Part shown: positions 13,957-22,193 of the stretch, piece after piece
Numbering within the stretch: position 1 is the stretch's first letter
Layout of the letters: every line of letters starts with the position of its first letter
The notes under the pieces: generated by a model
Told to the model about the DNA's origin: nothing
Databases searched by the model: none
Seen by the model: only the letters and a program-made list of their open reading frames with translations
Made by a program: the position numbers and the translations under genes
Source of the DNA: Muribaculaceae bacterium
GTDB lineage: Bacteria > Bacteroidota > Bacteroidia > Bacteroidales > Muribaculaceae
Assembly (NCBI GenBank): GCA_029061225.1
Contig: JAIDSM010000017.1
Coordinates: forward strand, 6,262-42,199
Reading direction: 5' to 3'
DNA length: 35,938 bases

Positions 13957-16839
13957 ATGAGATCATCCATCATATCCCTACTTCTTCTCGGCGCCATGCC
14001 GCTCGCCTCCCTCGGAGGCAATGCATATAGGGCGGTAGCCGGAGGCGTCGCCGTAGATGTCGGCAATAACAAGGATTCTGAAGTCGCCATGGTTCGCCTT
14101 CAGGTCTACGGCGACAAGATCATCCGCGTCAGCGCCACTCCCGACAGCAAATTCGCCGACGAGCCAAGCCTCGCCGTCCTCGAGCGTCCGACCGACGTGA
14201 AATACGATATAGAAGAGACCGACTCGACCGTGTCGGTGGTGACGTCAGCTATAAGGGCTACCGTTGCGCTCGGGAGCGGAGACGTAAGATTCTACGACAA
14301 GGAGGGCAATCTGATACTCGCCGAGACCGACGGAGGAAGGGAGTTTTCTCCTATAGAGGTGGAAGGCACGAAGGGTTATACCGTACGTCAGACCTTCCGG
14401 TCTCTTTCCGACGAGGAGGGTATCTACGGACTCGGACAGCACCAGAGCGACGAGTTCAACTATAAGGGGAAGAACGAGGAACTCTACCAGTACAATACAA
14501 AGGTATCCGTCCCATTCGTGGTATCGACCGACAACTACGGAATCCTCTGGGACAGCTACTCGCTTTGCCGCTGGGGCAACCCGGAAGGCTACAGGCAGCT
14601 GGGCGGTGTCTTCAAGCTATTCGACAAGGATGGGAAGGAGGGTGCGCTGACAGGCACCTACGTCCCGGGCCGTCCTGAAGAGGAAACCATAGTGCAGCGC
14701 GAGGACTCCATATATTTCGAACACCTTATCCGGGGAGACCTCTCACATGTGGTCAACCTTCCACGCGACTTCAACTTCGCCGGCAGCCATGTGACGTATG
14801 AGGGAGAGATCGAGGCTTCGGAGACTGGGGAATACAAGTTCATCCTCTACTACTCGGGCTATCAGTGTGTCTGGATCGACGGCAAGGAAGTAGTTCCGGA
14901 ACGCTGGCGCACGGCCTGGAACCCTAACAGTTTCAAGTTCTCGGTCGAACTCGAAGCAGGCAAGCGCGTCCCGATCAAGATAGAATGGCAGCCCAACGGC
15001 GGTGTGGCCTACTGCAGCCTCCGGGCCTACAGTCCGCGCGACCCGAAGGAGCAGATGGAGATGAGCTGGTGGGGCGAGATGCAAGACGGCATAGACTACT
15101 ACTTCGTCTACGGCGAGGACATGGATGACGTCATCTCCGGCTACCGCAAGCTGACTGGCAAGGCTCCTATCATGCCGAAATGGGCCATGGGATACTGGCA
15201 GAGCCGCGAGAAATACAACACTCAGGAGGAGGTGCTCTCGACGCTCGCGGAGTTCCGCCGACGCGGCATCCCCATCGACAATATCGTGATCGACTGGCTC
15301 CATTGGAAGCAGGACTCATGGGGAAGCCACGAGTTCGACCGCGACCGTTTCCCCGATCCTAAAGGGATGGTAGACACGATCCACGACATGAACGCACGGG
15401 TGATGATATCTGTATGGCCGAAATTCTACGTCACTACCGACCACTACAAGGAATTCGACGAGAAAGGATGGATGTATAAGCTGCCCGTGCATGACAGCAT
15501 CCGCGACTGGGTGGGCCCGGGCTATCTCGGCTCCTTCTACGACGCATACCATCCCGAGGCACGCAAGCTTTTCTGGAGTCAGATTGCCGACCACTACGTG
15601 CCCCTCGGCATCGACGCGTGGTGGATGGACGCCTCCGAGCCCAACGTCCGCGACTGCACCGACCTGCAGTATCGCAAAGACCTCATCACGCCTACCGCGC
15701 TCGGACCCTCCACCAAATACTTCAACGCATATGCCCTCGTCAACGCCGACGCCATCTACAACGGCCAGCGCGAGACCGACCCTGACAGACGCGTCTTCCT
15801 GCTTACCCGCTCCGGATTCGCCGGACTCCAACGCTACTCCACCGCCACATGGAGCGGCGACATAGCCACCCGTTGGGAAGACATGAAGGCCCAGATATCA
15901 GCCGGACTCAACTTCTCGATGAGCGGCATCCCATGGTGGACCATGGATATCGGCGGCTTCTGCGTGGAAGACCGCTACGTTAAGGCCCAGAAGGAATACA
16001 AAAAGAGCGGTGTGGAAAACGACGACCTGAAGGAATGGCGTGAGCTGAATACCCGCTGGTATCAGTTCGGAGCCTTCGCCCCCCTCTTCCGGGCCCACGG
16101 ACAGTGGCCCTACCGCGAGATATTCAATATAGCGCCGGAAGATCACCCGGCCTACGGATCGGTGGTCTACTACACCAACCTCCGCTACGACCTCATGCCC
16201 TACATATACTCCCTCGCGGGGAAGACTCATTTCGACGACTACACCGTGATGCGCCCGATGGTAATGGACTTCACCGCCGACAAGACTACCCGCGACATCG
16301 GCGACCAGTATATGTTCGGCAACGCCTTCCTTGTGGCTCCGGTCTACGAATACGGAACGCGAAGCAGGGAGGTCTATTTCCCTCAGGGTGCAACTTGGTA
16401 TGATTTCTATACTGGCAACGTTGTCTCCGACGGCGGGGAGAAAAAAATCGCCGATGCCCCTTACGACAGAATGCCGCTCTATGTACGCTCGGGTGCCATC
16501 GTGCCTTTCGGCCCCGCAATACAGTACTCCGACGAGAAGCCGGCTGATGTCATCAACCTCTACGTATATGCAGGCGATGACGGTGAGTTTACCCTTTATG
16601 AAGACGAAAACCTGAACTACAACTACGAGAACGGAGCCTACTCCATGATTCCGATGAGCTACGATGACGAGACAGGCACGCTGACCATAGAAGAACGCAA
16701 AGGCGCGTTCCCCGGCATGCTCAAGGAACGCGTCTTCAATGTCATAAAGATATCTTCGGGATCGCCAGCCGCATATTCACGCGATGCCAAAGGCCACGAA
16801 GTGAAATACGACGGCTCCCCTATAAAAATCAGGTTATAA
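13957..16839 (+). CDS. Glycoside hydrolase family 31 (alpha-xylosidase-like) with PA14 insert
   Basis: From the ATG at 13957 the protein has 960 residues and a signal peptide (MRSSIISLLLLGAMPLASLGG). The order is an N-terminal GH31 beta-sandwich, a PA14 domain (about 235-360; GEIEASETGEYKFILYYSGY, VWIDGKEVVPERW), the GH31 barrel, and C-terminal beta domains ending with a DUF5110-like part (YVYAGDDGEFTLYEDE). The catalytic nucleophile is Asp 558 in WWMDASEPN; the acid/base is Asp 635 in TATWSGDIATRWEDM. The PA14 insert and WWMDASEP match characterised GH31 alpha-xylosidases acting on xyloglucan fragments, so that activity is likely, though alpha-glucosidase is possible. A neighbouring SusC/D pair is absent, so this is not a canonical polysaccharide utilisation locus. 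I chose the start because the promoter covers earlier codons. Confidence 0.93.
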   Translation: MRSSIISLLLLGAMPLASLGGNAYRAVAGGVAVDVGNNKDSEVAMVRLQVYGDKIIRVSATPDSKFADEPSLAVLERPTDVKYDIEETDSTVSVVTSAIRATVALGSGDVRFYDKEGNLILAETDGGREFSPIEVEGTKGYTVRQTFRSLSDEEGIYGLGQHQSDEFNYKGKNEELYQYNTKVSVPFVVSTDNYGILWDSYSLCRWGNPEGYRQLGGVFKLFDKDGKEGALTGTYVPGRPEEETIVQREDSIYFEHLIRGDLSHVVNLPRDFNFAGSHVTYEGEIEASETGEYKFILYYSGYQCVWIDGKEVVPERWRTAWNPNSFKFSVELEAGKRVPIKIEWQPNGGVAYCSLRAYSPRDPKEQMEMSWWGEMQDGIDYYFVYGEDMDDVISGYRKLTGKAPIMPKWAMGYWQSREKYNTQEEVLSTLAEFRRRGIPIDNIVIDWLHWKQDSWGSHEFDRDRFPDPKGMVDTIHDMNARVMISVWPKFYVTTDHYKEFDEKGWMYKLPVHDSIRDWVGPGYLGSFYDAYHPEARKLFWSQIADHYVPLGIDAWWMDASEPNVRDCTDLQYRKDLITPTALGPSTKYFNAYALVNADAIYNGQRETDPDRRVFLLTRSGFAGLQRYSTATWSGDIATRWEDMKAQISAGLNFSMSGIPWWTMDIGGFCVEDRYVKAQKEYKKSGVENDDLKEWRELNTRWYQFGAFAPLFRAHGQWPYREIFNIAPEDHPAYGSVVYYTNLRYDLMPYIYSLAGKTHFDDYTVMRPMVMDFTADKTTRDIGDQYMFGNAFLVAPVYEYGTRSREVYFPQGATWYDFYTGNVVSDGGEKKIADAPYDRMPLYVRSGAIVPFGPAIQYSDEKPADVINLYVYAGDDGEFTLYEDENLNYNYENGAYSMIPMSYDDETGTLTIEERKGAFPGMLKERVFNVIKISSGSPAAYSRDAKGHEVKYDGSPIKIRL

Positions 16840-16866
16840 CTCCTTACCCCCCCTAAACAGCCTAAA

Positions 16867-17568
16867 CTATTTGGCCAAAGCCGCCGCCACCTGGTCGGTG
16901 ATCTGGCGCATGCCGTGGATATTGGGGTGACCGTCGGTCTTGTCGATGTCTTTGAGCTGCACGTAGGGGACTCCGTAATGGTCGCAGGCTTCCACGATTG
17001 AGGTCGTGATCTCAGGCTTTAGACCGTCGTTGATGATATAGAGCATCTCCGTGTTGGGATAGCGGTCTGTCATATATGAGAGCATGTAGGTAAGGGCGGG
17101 GCGGAAAGACTTGAGCTGTTCCTTGGTCCAGCCACTCCAGACAAACTCGCCGATCGGGGAATCGGCCCATGAGTCGTTTGTGGCGCCGAAGATCAGAATG
17201 ATGTCTGGATTGCCGAGATTGTCCATGCGGGTGATGAAGGCACGGTCAGTATAGTCGTTTTTGCCGTATCCTGTGGTGCATACCGTCGATCCGGAATATG
17301 AATTGTTGCGGTCGAGCTTGTAGCCATTCTCCGTGATGAGCTGATGCCACCATGTCTTCTCGACTTCCCTGACATCAGTGCTTTCCTTTTTCCGGTCTTT
17401 ACGATACCATGAGATGTTGCTTTTCGGTTCTACGAAGTTTTCGTAGGTGGAATAAGAGTCCCCGAGGATGGAGACGCTTTTAGGATTCTGTGCCGATACG
17501 AGAGAACCGGCCGAGATGATTGCGGCAACCGCGACAGCGGCTATCCTGCGGATGATGTTTGCTTTCAT
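16867..17568 (-). CDS. Secreted SGNH/GDSL-type esterase/hydrolase
   Basis: The 233-residue protein has a signal peptide ending near VSA-QNPK. SGNH blocks are visible: block I ILGDSYSTYEN (Ser 38), block II Gly in SGSTVCTTG, block III GATNDSWAD (Asn), and block V DGHPNIHG near the C-terminus (His 214). The Asp-to-His spacing in block V (DGH) is one residue shorter than the usual DxxH, so the exact acid is uncertain. SGNH hydrolases remove acyl groups from carbohydrates or lipids in the periplasm. It converges on the GH31 gene (27 bp apart) and lies 64 bp downstream of the AAA/PDDEXK gene on the same strand, the gap being filled by a 7-bp tandem repeat. Confidence 0.9.
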   Translation of the reverse strand: MKANIIRRIAAVAVAAIISAGSLVSAQNPKSVSILGDSYSTYENFVEPKSNISWYRKDRKKESTDVREVEKTWWHQLITENGYKLDRNNSYSGSTVCTTGYGKNDYTDRAFITRMDNLGNPDIILIFGATNDSWADSPIGEFVWSGWTKEQLKSFRPALTYMLSYMTDRYPNTEMLYIINDGLKPEITTSIVEACDHYGVPYVQLKDIDKTDGHPNIHGMRQITDQVAAALAK

Positions 17569-17586
17569 GATGACGGAATATGTTTT

Positions 17587-17643
17587 ATCTTTAATACTTT
17601 ATCTTTAATCTCTAATCTTTAATCTTTAATCTTTAATCTTTAA
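17587..17643. repeat. 7-bp tandem repeat (ATTAAAG on the minus strand) overlapping a stop codon
   Basis: About eight units of tctttaa/atctttaa, the central four exact. It begins inside the last codons of the AAA/PDDEXK gene: its VKD-stop end is encoded by the repeat. It fills most of the gap to the SGNH gene. Confidence 0.85.
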
Positions 17644-19192
17644 CGATCCATCCCTCGATCCGACGCGTCTCAGAGGAGAAGTTCACGCCTATCTTGAAAA
17701 CTTTGCGGGAATCCGAAGTAAATTTCCTGACATACCCCTTCTCCTCAATCTGGTGGAGCGCCTCCTCCGGTGTGCCATCGTATTTCAACTCTATAACGTA
17801 GATGTATTTCGGAGTCTCTATCAGTAGGTCTATACGGCCGTCGGAAGTGTGTACTTCAGCCTTGGCGTCGATGCCGATCAGCGTAGTCAGTATGTAGAAA
17901 GCGTTGTGGAAGTTGTTCTCGTTGTCCAGCTTCAGATCATATGGTACACCTGCAAAGTAGGCGTCAAGACTCTTCATCATTTGCTCCGGTTCGCCGTAGC
18001 GGATTCCTCTGGTGATACCGTCTATGACCGTCTTCACCGTTCCTCTCCGGGGCCTAAGGTAGAACTTCAGCAGATCGTTGAAAAGCCCCCTCTTCACCTC
18101 CTCGTTGGGAACCTTCAGGCGCACCTCTTCATACTCGTAGTCATAGTCTGCTATGGTGAGGTAACCTGTCTGGTAGAGCAACGCGGTAGGATCGGCGTTC
18201 AGAAGGTCAAGGCCTGCAAGATCGTTGAGCCTCCAGCATGCAGAGAGGATCTGCTCAATATCAACATCCGCGTTAAAAAGGGCTTCAGATATGACACTGG
18301 GAGCGCCCGTATCGTTCCAATAGGTACCGATCCGGCTCTCATACATCGCGTTGAGCACCGACCATGGATTGTAGATGTCGCTTCCTTCCGGAGCAAACCG
18401 ATAGCCGTCATAGTTCTTCTTCAGCAAGCGGCATGCGTCCTCATATCCGGTCCTTCTCTTAGCCGCGAGCTGTTCTATTCCGGAGTGGAAATTATCAAGA
18501 AGTTCCTTTTCTGTAATGCCGCATATGTCGGCGAACTCATCGGCGAAAGTTATATCCTTAAGATTATTGAGGTCTGAGAATACGCTGAGTTTGCTGAAGC
18601 GGCTTACCCCCGTCAGAAATACCAAGCGTATATGCTCCGCCGAGCTCTTGAAATTGGAATATATTGAAGCTAACTTCGAGCGGTAATGCTCGAAGTTATC
18701 GTCCTTATTGAGGTTGCCGACAAGTGGCTTGTCGTATTCGTCCACAAGTATCACCACCTGCCTCCCCGTCTTCTCATGGGCGGTCTTAATGATATTCTCG
18801 AATCTGGATGAAAGCTGATCGGCAATTATCGTCACTCCATATTTCTTCTCCCAATCTCTGAAAAGATTGTCAAGCACTCCATCAAGAAGACCCTTTTCAG
18901 CGAACTTATTCCTGTTGAGGTCAAGATTAAGCACCGGATACGGCTCCCAGTCCCAGTCGCAGGAGTCGATGTAAAGGTTCTTGAAGAGCTCACGTCTCCC
19001 CTCGAAGAAATACCTCAAAGTAGACAGGAACAGGCTCTTTCCAAACCGGCGAGGGCGCGCCAGAAAGAAGTATTTTGTCTTGTTCCTGACTATTTTCTCG
19101 ATATAGGCAGTCTTGTCGATGTATAGAGCATCGTCCTCGCGCAGCGTCTTGAAGTCCTGCTGACCTATGGCATATCTGTCTTTATCATCCAT
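17633..19192 (-). CDS. AAA-ATPase-like protein with C-terminal PD-(D/E)XK nuclease-like domain
   Basis: The 519-residue protein matches the AAA-ATPase_like plus PDDEXK_9 family common in Bacteroidetes. The N-terminus has DFKTLREDDALYIDKTAYIE and the P-loop-like ARPRRFGKSLFLSTL (about 45-59). The Walker B region is VVILVDEYDKPL, and the sensor-like motif is LVFLTGVSRFSKLSVFSDLN. The C-terminal domain has GRIDLLIETPKYIYVIELKYDG with the PD-(D/E)XK pattern (D, then ExK), followed by ALHQIEEKGY. Members are abundant, multi-copy and probably mobile; their function is unproven, with defence or DNA-processing roles suggested. It has its own promoter. The C-terminal codons overlap a tandem repeat. 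Confidence 0.92.
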   Translation of the reverse strand: MDDKDRYAIGQQDFKTLREDDALYIDKTAYIEKIVRNKTKYFFLARPRRFGKSLFLSTLRYFFEGRRELFKNLYIDSCDWDWEPYPVLNLDLNRNKFAEKGLLDGVLDNLFRDWEKKYGVTIIADQLSSRFENIIKTAHEKTGRQVVILVDEYDKPLVGNLNKDDNFEHYRSKLASIYSNFKSSAEHIRLVFLTGVSRFSKLSVFSDLNNLKDITFADEFADICGITEKELLDNFHSGIEQLAAKRRTGYEDACRLLKKNYDGYRFAPEGSDIYNPWSVLNAMYESRIGTYWNDTGAPSVISEALFNADVDIEQILSACWRLNDLAGLDLLNADPTALLYQTGYLTIADYDYEYEEVRLKVPNEEVKRGLFNDLLKFYLRPRRGTVKTVIDGITRGIRYGEPEQMMKSLDAYFAGVPYDLKLDNENNFHNAFYILTTLIGIDAKAEVHTSDGRIDLLIETPKYIYVIELKYDGTPEEALHQIEEKGYVRKFTSDSRKVFKIGVNFSSETRRIEGWIVKD

Positions 19193-19210
19193 AATCAGTT
19201 ATTTTTCCCG

Positions 19211-19242
19211 CAAAGATAACTCTTTTCAGCGGGATATGCAAA
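19211..19242 (-). promoter_or_regulatory. Promoter of the AAA/PDDEXK gene, with an inverted repeat across it
   Basis: The minus strand has TTTG (19239-19242), 20 nt, TATCTTTG (19211-19218); the ATG follows at 19192. CCCGC (19207-19211) and GCGGG (19229-19233) form an inverted repeat around the -7 box, possibly an operator or leader hairpin. Confidence 0.7.
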
Positions 19243-19297
19243 TCAATCAGAGCTTTTGAAGCAGCTTCCGGACGTATATCCGATGTTGGTCTCGTGC

Positions 19298-19708
19298 TTA
19301 TTTTCGGAAGACAAGAAAGAGGATGCCTGCCATGAGGAATATGAATGCGGCTATGTAAAGGATATTATGGATGAGAAATACGATTTCCGGAAGCAGGAAA
19401 AAGCGCACTATGAGCAGGGCTAAACATAGGGTACCCATCAGACGTGCTGTAGCCGTTCTGCAGTATGCACTGTATTGAGGTTTCAGGTCGCTGATAAGAC
19501 AGGAGGTATGGAGAAGTTTGTATAGGAAGTATCCGGCTGTGATAAGGAAGGCTATGATAAATACGGCTTGTACATGGAAATCCTCGTAACCTTTCTGCGT
19601 ATAGAACGACGCTAACGCAAGAATGATTACGAAATTCTGCATTATAAGAAGCCTGCGAAAGAACAGATTATATTTCTGTCCTGAATTGAGATTAATTTCA
19701 GTGTTCAT
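19298..19708 (-). CDS. Small four-helix membrane protein of unknown function
   Basis: I do not recognise the family. The 136-residue product begins with a charged 20-residue stretch (MNTEINLNSGQKYNLFFRRL) and has about four hydrophobic helices: MQNFVIILALASFY, AVFIIAFLITAGYFLYKLL, MGTLCLALLIVRFFLL, and ILYIAAFIFLMAGILFLVF. No catalytic or binding motif is visible. It has its own promoter (19741-19772) that overlaps a 33-bp perfect palindrome, so its expression may be tightly regulated. It is followed at 19297-19193 by a short gap and then the promoter of the next gene. Confidence 0.65.
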   Translation of the reverse strand: MNTEINLNSGQKYNLFFRRLLIMQNFVIILALASFYTQKGYEDFHVQAVFIIAFLITAGYFLYKLLHTSCLISDLKPQYSAYCRTATARLMGTLCLALLIVRFFLLPEIVFLIHNILYIAAFIFLMAGILFLVFRK

Positions 19709-19740
19709 GATACTTAAATGTTTTGTTGGATATTTTGTGG

Positions 19741-19780
19741 CAAAGATAACATAAATTTGATATTATATCAAATTTATGTT
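19741..19780 (-). promoter_or_regulatory. Promoter overlapped by a 33-bp perfect palindrome
   Basis: The minus-strand promoter is TTTG (19769-19772), 20 nt, TATCTTTG (19741-19748). Bases 19748-19780 form a palindrome with 16-bp perfect arms (AACATAAATTTGATAT and its complement) around one central base. It covers the whole spacer and the -33 element, the expected place for a repressor operator; it could also form a cruciform or hairpin. Confidence 0.8.
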
Positions 19781-19824
19781 AGATCGTGAAGCATTTCGGT
19801 TAAAATTGGTTGACAGGAGACTTG

Positions 19825-20259
19825 TCAGTCGCCTGAATCCATGATGGCAAAGGTTACTGCCCCGATGGCAAAGACGAGCGAAAGCCATAGGATAGGAACA
19901 GCCTCTAATCCATTGTCGATGAGAATCATGCCGACAAGTGCGGATACATATGGAAACTGCATCAGCGACATGATGTTGTCCAGACGTGCCGAGGCCTTTA
20001 TCGAAGATGGTCTATGCAGTGTGACGAAGAATCTGATAAGGAAGCAGCAAAAAAACAAGATGCCGAGCGTCGCTGAGACATACAGCACGACGCGCTGACC
20101 TACAATGCCGATGGCTATGAACGGTATTACGGCGAAAGCTTCCGTAGACAAAGCGTCGGCGTACGCATCATTGTTGGAAATTAACTTCATTATATTGATT
20201 AAGTCAATTATTGTATGTTCACCCATCCTTTGCCACTTGACATTGAGTGGGTGAATCAT
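19825..20259 (-). CDS. Small membrane protein of unknown function
   Basis: The frame of 144 codons has three or four hydrophobic segments: AVIPFIAIGIVG, VVLYVSATLGILFFCCFLIRFF, YVSALVGMILI, and VPILWLSLVFAIGAVTFAIM. No family was recognised. Three ATGs are possible: 20259, 20226 (MGEHTIIDL) and 20190 (MKLISNND). I give the longest, but 20226 is plausible because the first lies inside an inverted repeat (20218-20255). The gene follows the 319-aa lipoprotein gene by 22 nt on the same strand, so the two are probably cotranscribed. Confidence 0.55.
   Translation of the reverse strand: MIHPLNVKWQRMGEHTIIDLINIMKLISNNDAYADALSTEAFAVIPFIAIGIVGQRVVLYVSATLGILFFCCFLIRFFVTLHRPSSIKASARLDNIMSLMQFPYVSALVGMILIDNGLEAVPILWLSLVFAIGAVTFAIMDSGD
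20218..20255. other. Inverted repeat at the 5' end of the small membrane protein gene
   Basis: TTCACCCA (20218-20225) and TGGGTGAA (20248-20255) are perfect 8-bp complements 22 nt apart. In RNA they could hide or expose the start codons at 20259 and 20226; as DNA they could be two half-sites. Confidence 0.5.
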
Positions 20260-20281
20260 TATTAAAAGTGATGATAATTCT

Positions 20282-21241
20282 TTATTCTATATCGTGCTCT
20301 GCATCGAAGACCTTCCAGTACTCAACACTGGAGGCCATAACTCCAATTGAAGATACGATATTGTCTTTCTGGGTTTCCTCTAATTCTGATGAGGAGTATA
20401 TTTCTGATACATATCGATTAGAGATGCTTTCGACATCGATATAATCATTGGATAATTCTTGAATAGCTTCTTTATAGAGTTTTATGATTGCATTTGATGT
20501 TTCTCCAAAATCGTATGAATCATCTGAAGTATTTGAGTATACCAGTCGAAATAATATTGCCGGAGTCCGACTATCGCTCAAGACCAGATACTCTTCTTCA
20601 GAAAGGATACCTTTTGCATAGGCTTCTTCAGCAGTGGTGGAACTAAATGTGTTTTTAGTGATATTGTCTAATAATAGATTATGCTGAGCACCTTCAATCA
20701 GCAGATCGAGTTTGTCTGGTGGCAGTTGCAGGTCGATTTTATCAGGATAGTATGGTGAATAATCTGTAATGTCTTCCTTCATCTTTATATAAGCTGGAAT
20801 ACTATTATTAAATGTTATCTTGACAGGTATAGATGCATATGAATTAGCTGCTTGATATGATCTACAGGCCCCGACTAAGGGGCCTAAAACTGCGGCTCCA
20901 ATTGCCATTCCTTCCGGACCTGCTATGCCTCCGATAGTGAGACCATAGCATGTCCCTTCACATCTTCCGATAAAGTCTGCAACAGATATATCAAGCCATT
21001 TTTTTAATTTATCTCTAAAGGAGGAAGTCCCGTTAATGGAGGAACTGGTTGCTGCACTTGAGTATAGACTGTCGTTGTAGGCTTGCAGTCTCGCTACGAT
21101 GTCATTGGGCACTTTATCGGATGACTCAATGATCATGCTTTTTCCGTTAGATTCCTGTATTTCATCTCCGGATACGGATTCCTGACATGCTCCTAAAAGA
21201 AACATCAAGGAAACCATTATTGAAAATATAGTTTTATTCAT
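20282..21241 (-). CDS. Lipoprotein with a glycine-rich hydrophobic hairpin, unknown function
   Basis: No family was recognised. The 319-residue protein has a perfect lipobox (MFLLGAC, Cys 19). After a Ser-rich linker comes an amphipathic part (FRDKLKKWLDISVADFIGRC). Next is a Gly/Ala-rich hydrophobic segment, residues 99-125 (YGLTIGGIAGPEGMAIGAAV). Its GxxxG-like spacing resembles membrane-inserting hairpins of glycine-zipper proteins and some bacteriocins. Cysteines 94, 98 and 126 bracket it. The C-terminal half is acidic and helical (AEEAYAKGILSEEEYLVLS). The gene is AT-rich compared with 9-19 kb and sits with other unknown small membrane genes. No clear -7 box was found directly upstream. 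Confidence 0.7.
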   Translation of the reverse strand: MNKTIFSIMVSLMFLLGACQESVSGDEIQESNGKSMIIESSDKVPNDIVARLQAYNDSLYSSAATSSSINGTSSFRDKLKKWLDISVADFIGRCEGTCYGLTIGGIAGPEGMAIGAAVLGPLVGACRSYQAANSYASIPVKITFNNSIPAYIKMKEDITDYSPYYPDKIDLQLPPDKLDLLIEGAQHNLLLDNITKNTFSSTTAEEAYAKGILSEEEYLVLSDSRTPAILFRLVYSNTSDDSYDFGETSNAIIKLYKEAIQELSNDYIDVESISNRYVSEIYSSSELEETQKDNIVSSIGVMASSVEYWKVFDAEHDIE

Positions 21242-21476
21242 GTTAATGAAGTTTTTTAAATGTAGTTTTGTTATTTTGGGAAGTCCTTCATGAAGGATTT
21301 CACGTTGCCTGTGTGATATTTATTTATGAGCTGTTATTGAACGTTGTCATCGCTATGTTTTTTGTTGTAGTCCTACTCATATCACTTTTCGGATTTCGCG
21401 CCTGTTATACAGTCTGGTCTGTCGGATTTATCATTGTCTTATATCCTTTTTCGTTTTAGATTTTAAGCTGGGGTGC

Positions 21477-21851
21477 TTATCGGATGTCAATACTTCCGGT
21501 TGCAGACCATGATTCTGCATTGATTTCTATTGTGTAGAATCCGGATTCTGATACGTAGAATATTGTGTTGATTTCGGATGAGTTGTCAATGAGTTGTCCG
21601 TCGCGATAGAGTTTTACTTCTCCGGTTGCCTCTCCATAATATCTGATGGAGATTATATTTGTGCTTGCATCATACCATGCTTCGACACTTATACGTATGG
21701 GAGTGCGGAGAACAGTTGGATTTGGCTTTGAGTTTTCCGTATGAGCGTCCAAGGTAATTGGTGTTGATGATGGCTTGTCTTCTGCCGCCTGCGCTGTCAT
21801 CGGTAGCGAGAGTGCCATAGAGGCGAGGATTAATGTGAGAATTTTTTTCAT
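21477..21851 (-). CDS. DUF3244-like small secreted protein
   Basis: From the ATG at 21851 the protein has 124 residues: signal peptide MKKILTLILASMALSLPMTA, cleaved near AQA-AED. A single beta-sandwich follows (PIRISVEAWYDASTNIISIR, GEVKLYRDGQLIDN, GFYTIEINAESWSATGSIDI). The length and pattern fit the Bacteroidetes DUF3244 family, whose function is unknown. The longer frame from 21887 starts inside the -7 box (21885-21892) and is not credible. The region upstream on the other side is the REP-like palindrome cluster. Confidence 0.78.
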   Translation of the reverse strand: MKKILTLILASMALSLPMTAQAAEDKPSSTPITLDAHTENSKPNPTVLRTPIRISVEAWYDASTNIISIRYYGEATGEVKLYRDGQLIDNSSEINTIFYVSESGFYTIEINAESWSATGSIDIR

Positions 21852-21884
21852 TTGTTTAAGTGTTTTTGGTTGATTTCTATGTTG

Positions 21885-21917
21885 CAAAGTTACTGCTTCA
21901 AACTTTCATCCTCCAAA
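21885..21917 (-). promoter_or_regulatory. Promoter of the DUF3244-like gene
   Basis: The minus strand has TTTG (21914-21917), 21 nt, TAACTTTG (21885-21892). The predicted transcript starts near 21880, which fixes the gene start at 21851. Confidence 0.65.
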
Positions 21918-22059
21918 TAAAAAGTTTCATATTTTGAAAAAATATAAATTCGGATTCCAATGTAAGACAGCCATATAGCTTTGAACTGAAATTTTATTTC
22001 TGCGCAACAGCAGATAAACTTTCAGATTACTACGCCACGACTATCCCAGACGGCAAAGC

Positions 22060-22150
22060 GCCTCTCCGAGGCTACTTGTCTGTTTGTCATATTCCTCAGG
22101 CTGAAGCCTGAGGTTTAAACACGATAACAGCTCTCCGAGCTGAGAGGTTA
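22060..22150. repeat. Cluster of REP-like hairpins
   Basis: GCCTC-TCC-GAGGC is at 22060-22072. CCTCAGGC-TGAA-GCCTGAGG, a perfect 8-bp stem, is at 22094-22113. CTCTC...GAGAG (with GAGCT inside) is at about 22131-22147. The TGAA loop matches the hairpin next to the RAYT-like gene at 3673. The 305-bp intergenic region 21888-22193 holds these plus two divergent promoters. Confidence 0.65.
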
Positions 22151-22157
22151 GCTTAAT

Positions 22158-22189
22158 TTTGTGTATGTGGAGAAAAAAGCGTAAATTTG
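22158..22189 (+). promoter_or_regulatory. Promoter of the TPR regulator gene
   Basis: TTTG (22158-22161), 20 nt, TAAATTTG (22182-22189), with the ATG only 4 nt later (22194). The message should be leaderless or nearly so. Confidence 0.75.
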
Positions 22190-22193
22190 CACT

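Noticed and set aside
15316-15831. Minus-strand frame of 171 codons inside the GH31 gene
   Set aside because: Its Val/Gly/Glu-rich composition is what codon bias of the GC-rich sense strand produces in antisense; the sense frame carries the catalytic motifs.
13936-19192. A polysaccharide utilisation locus around the GH31, BACON and SGNH genes
   Set aside because: No SusC/SusD pair, no hybrid two-component system and no shared operon are present; the genes are divergent or convergent and separately promoted.
21268-21459. Plus-strand hydrophobic frame of 63 codons
   Set aside because: It starts with TTG inside a TAGTTTTG sequence and has no positively charged start or family match. It could be a small membrane peptide, but the support is too thin. 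The gap 21242-21476 shows nothing else.
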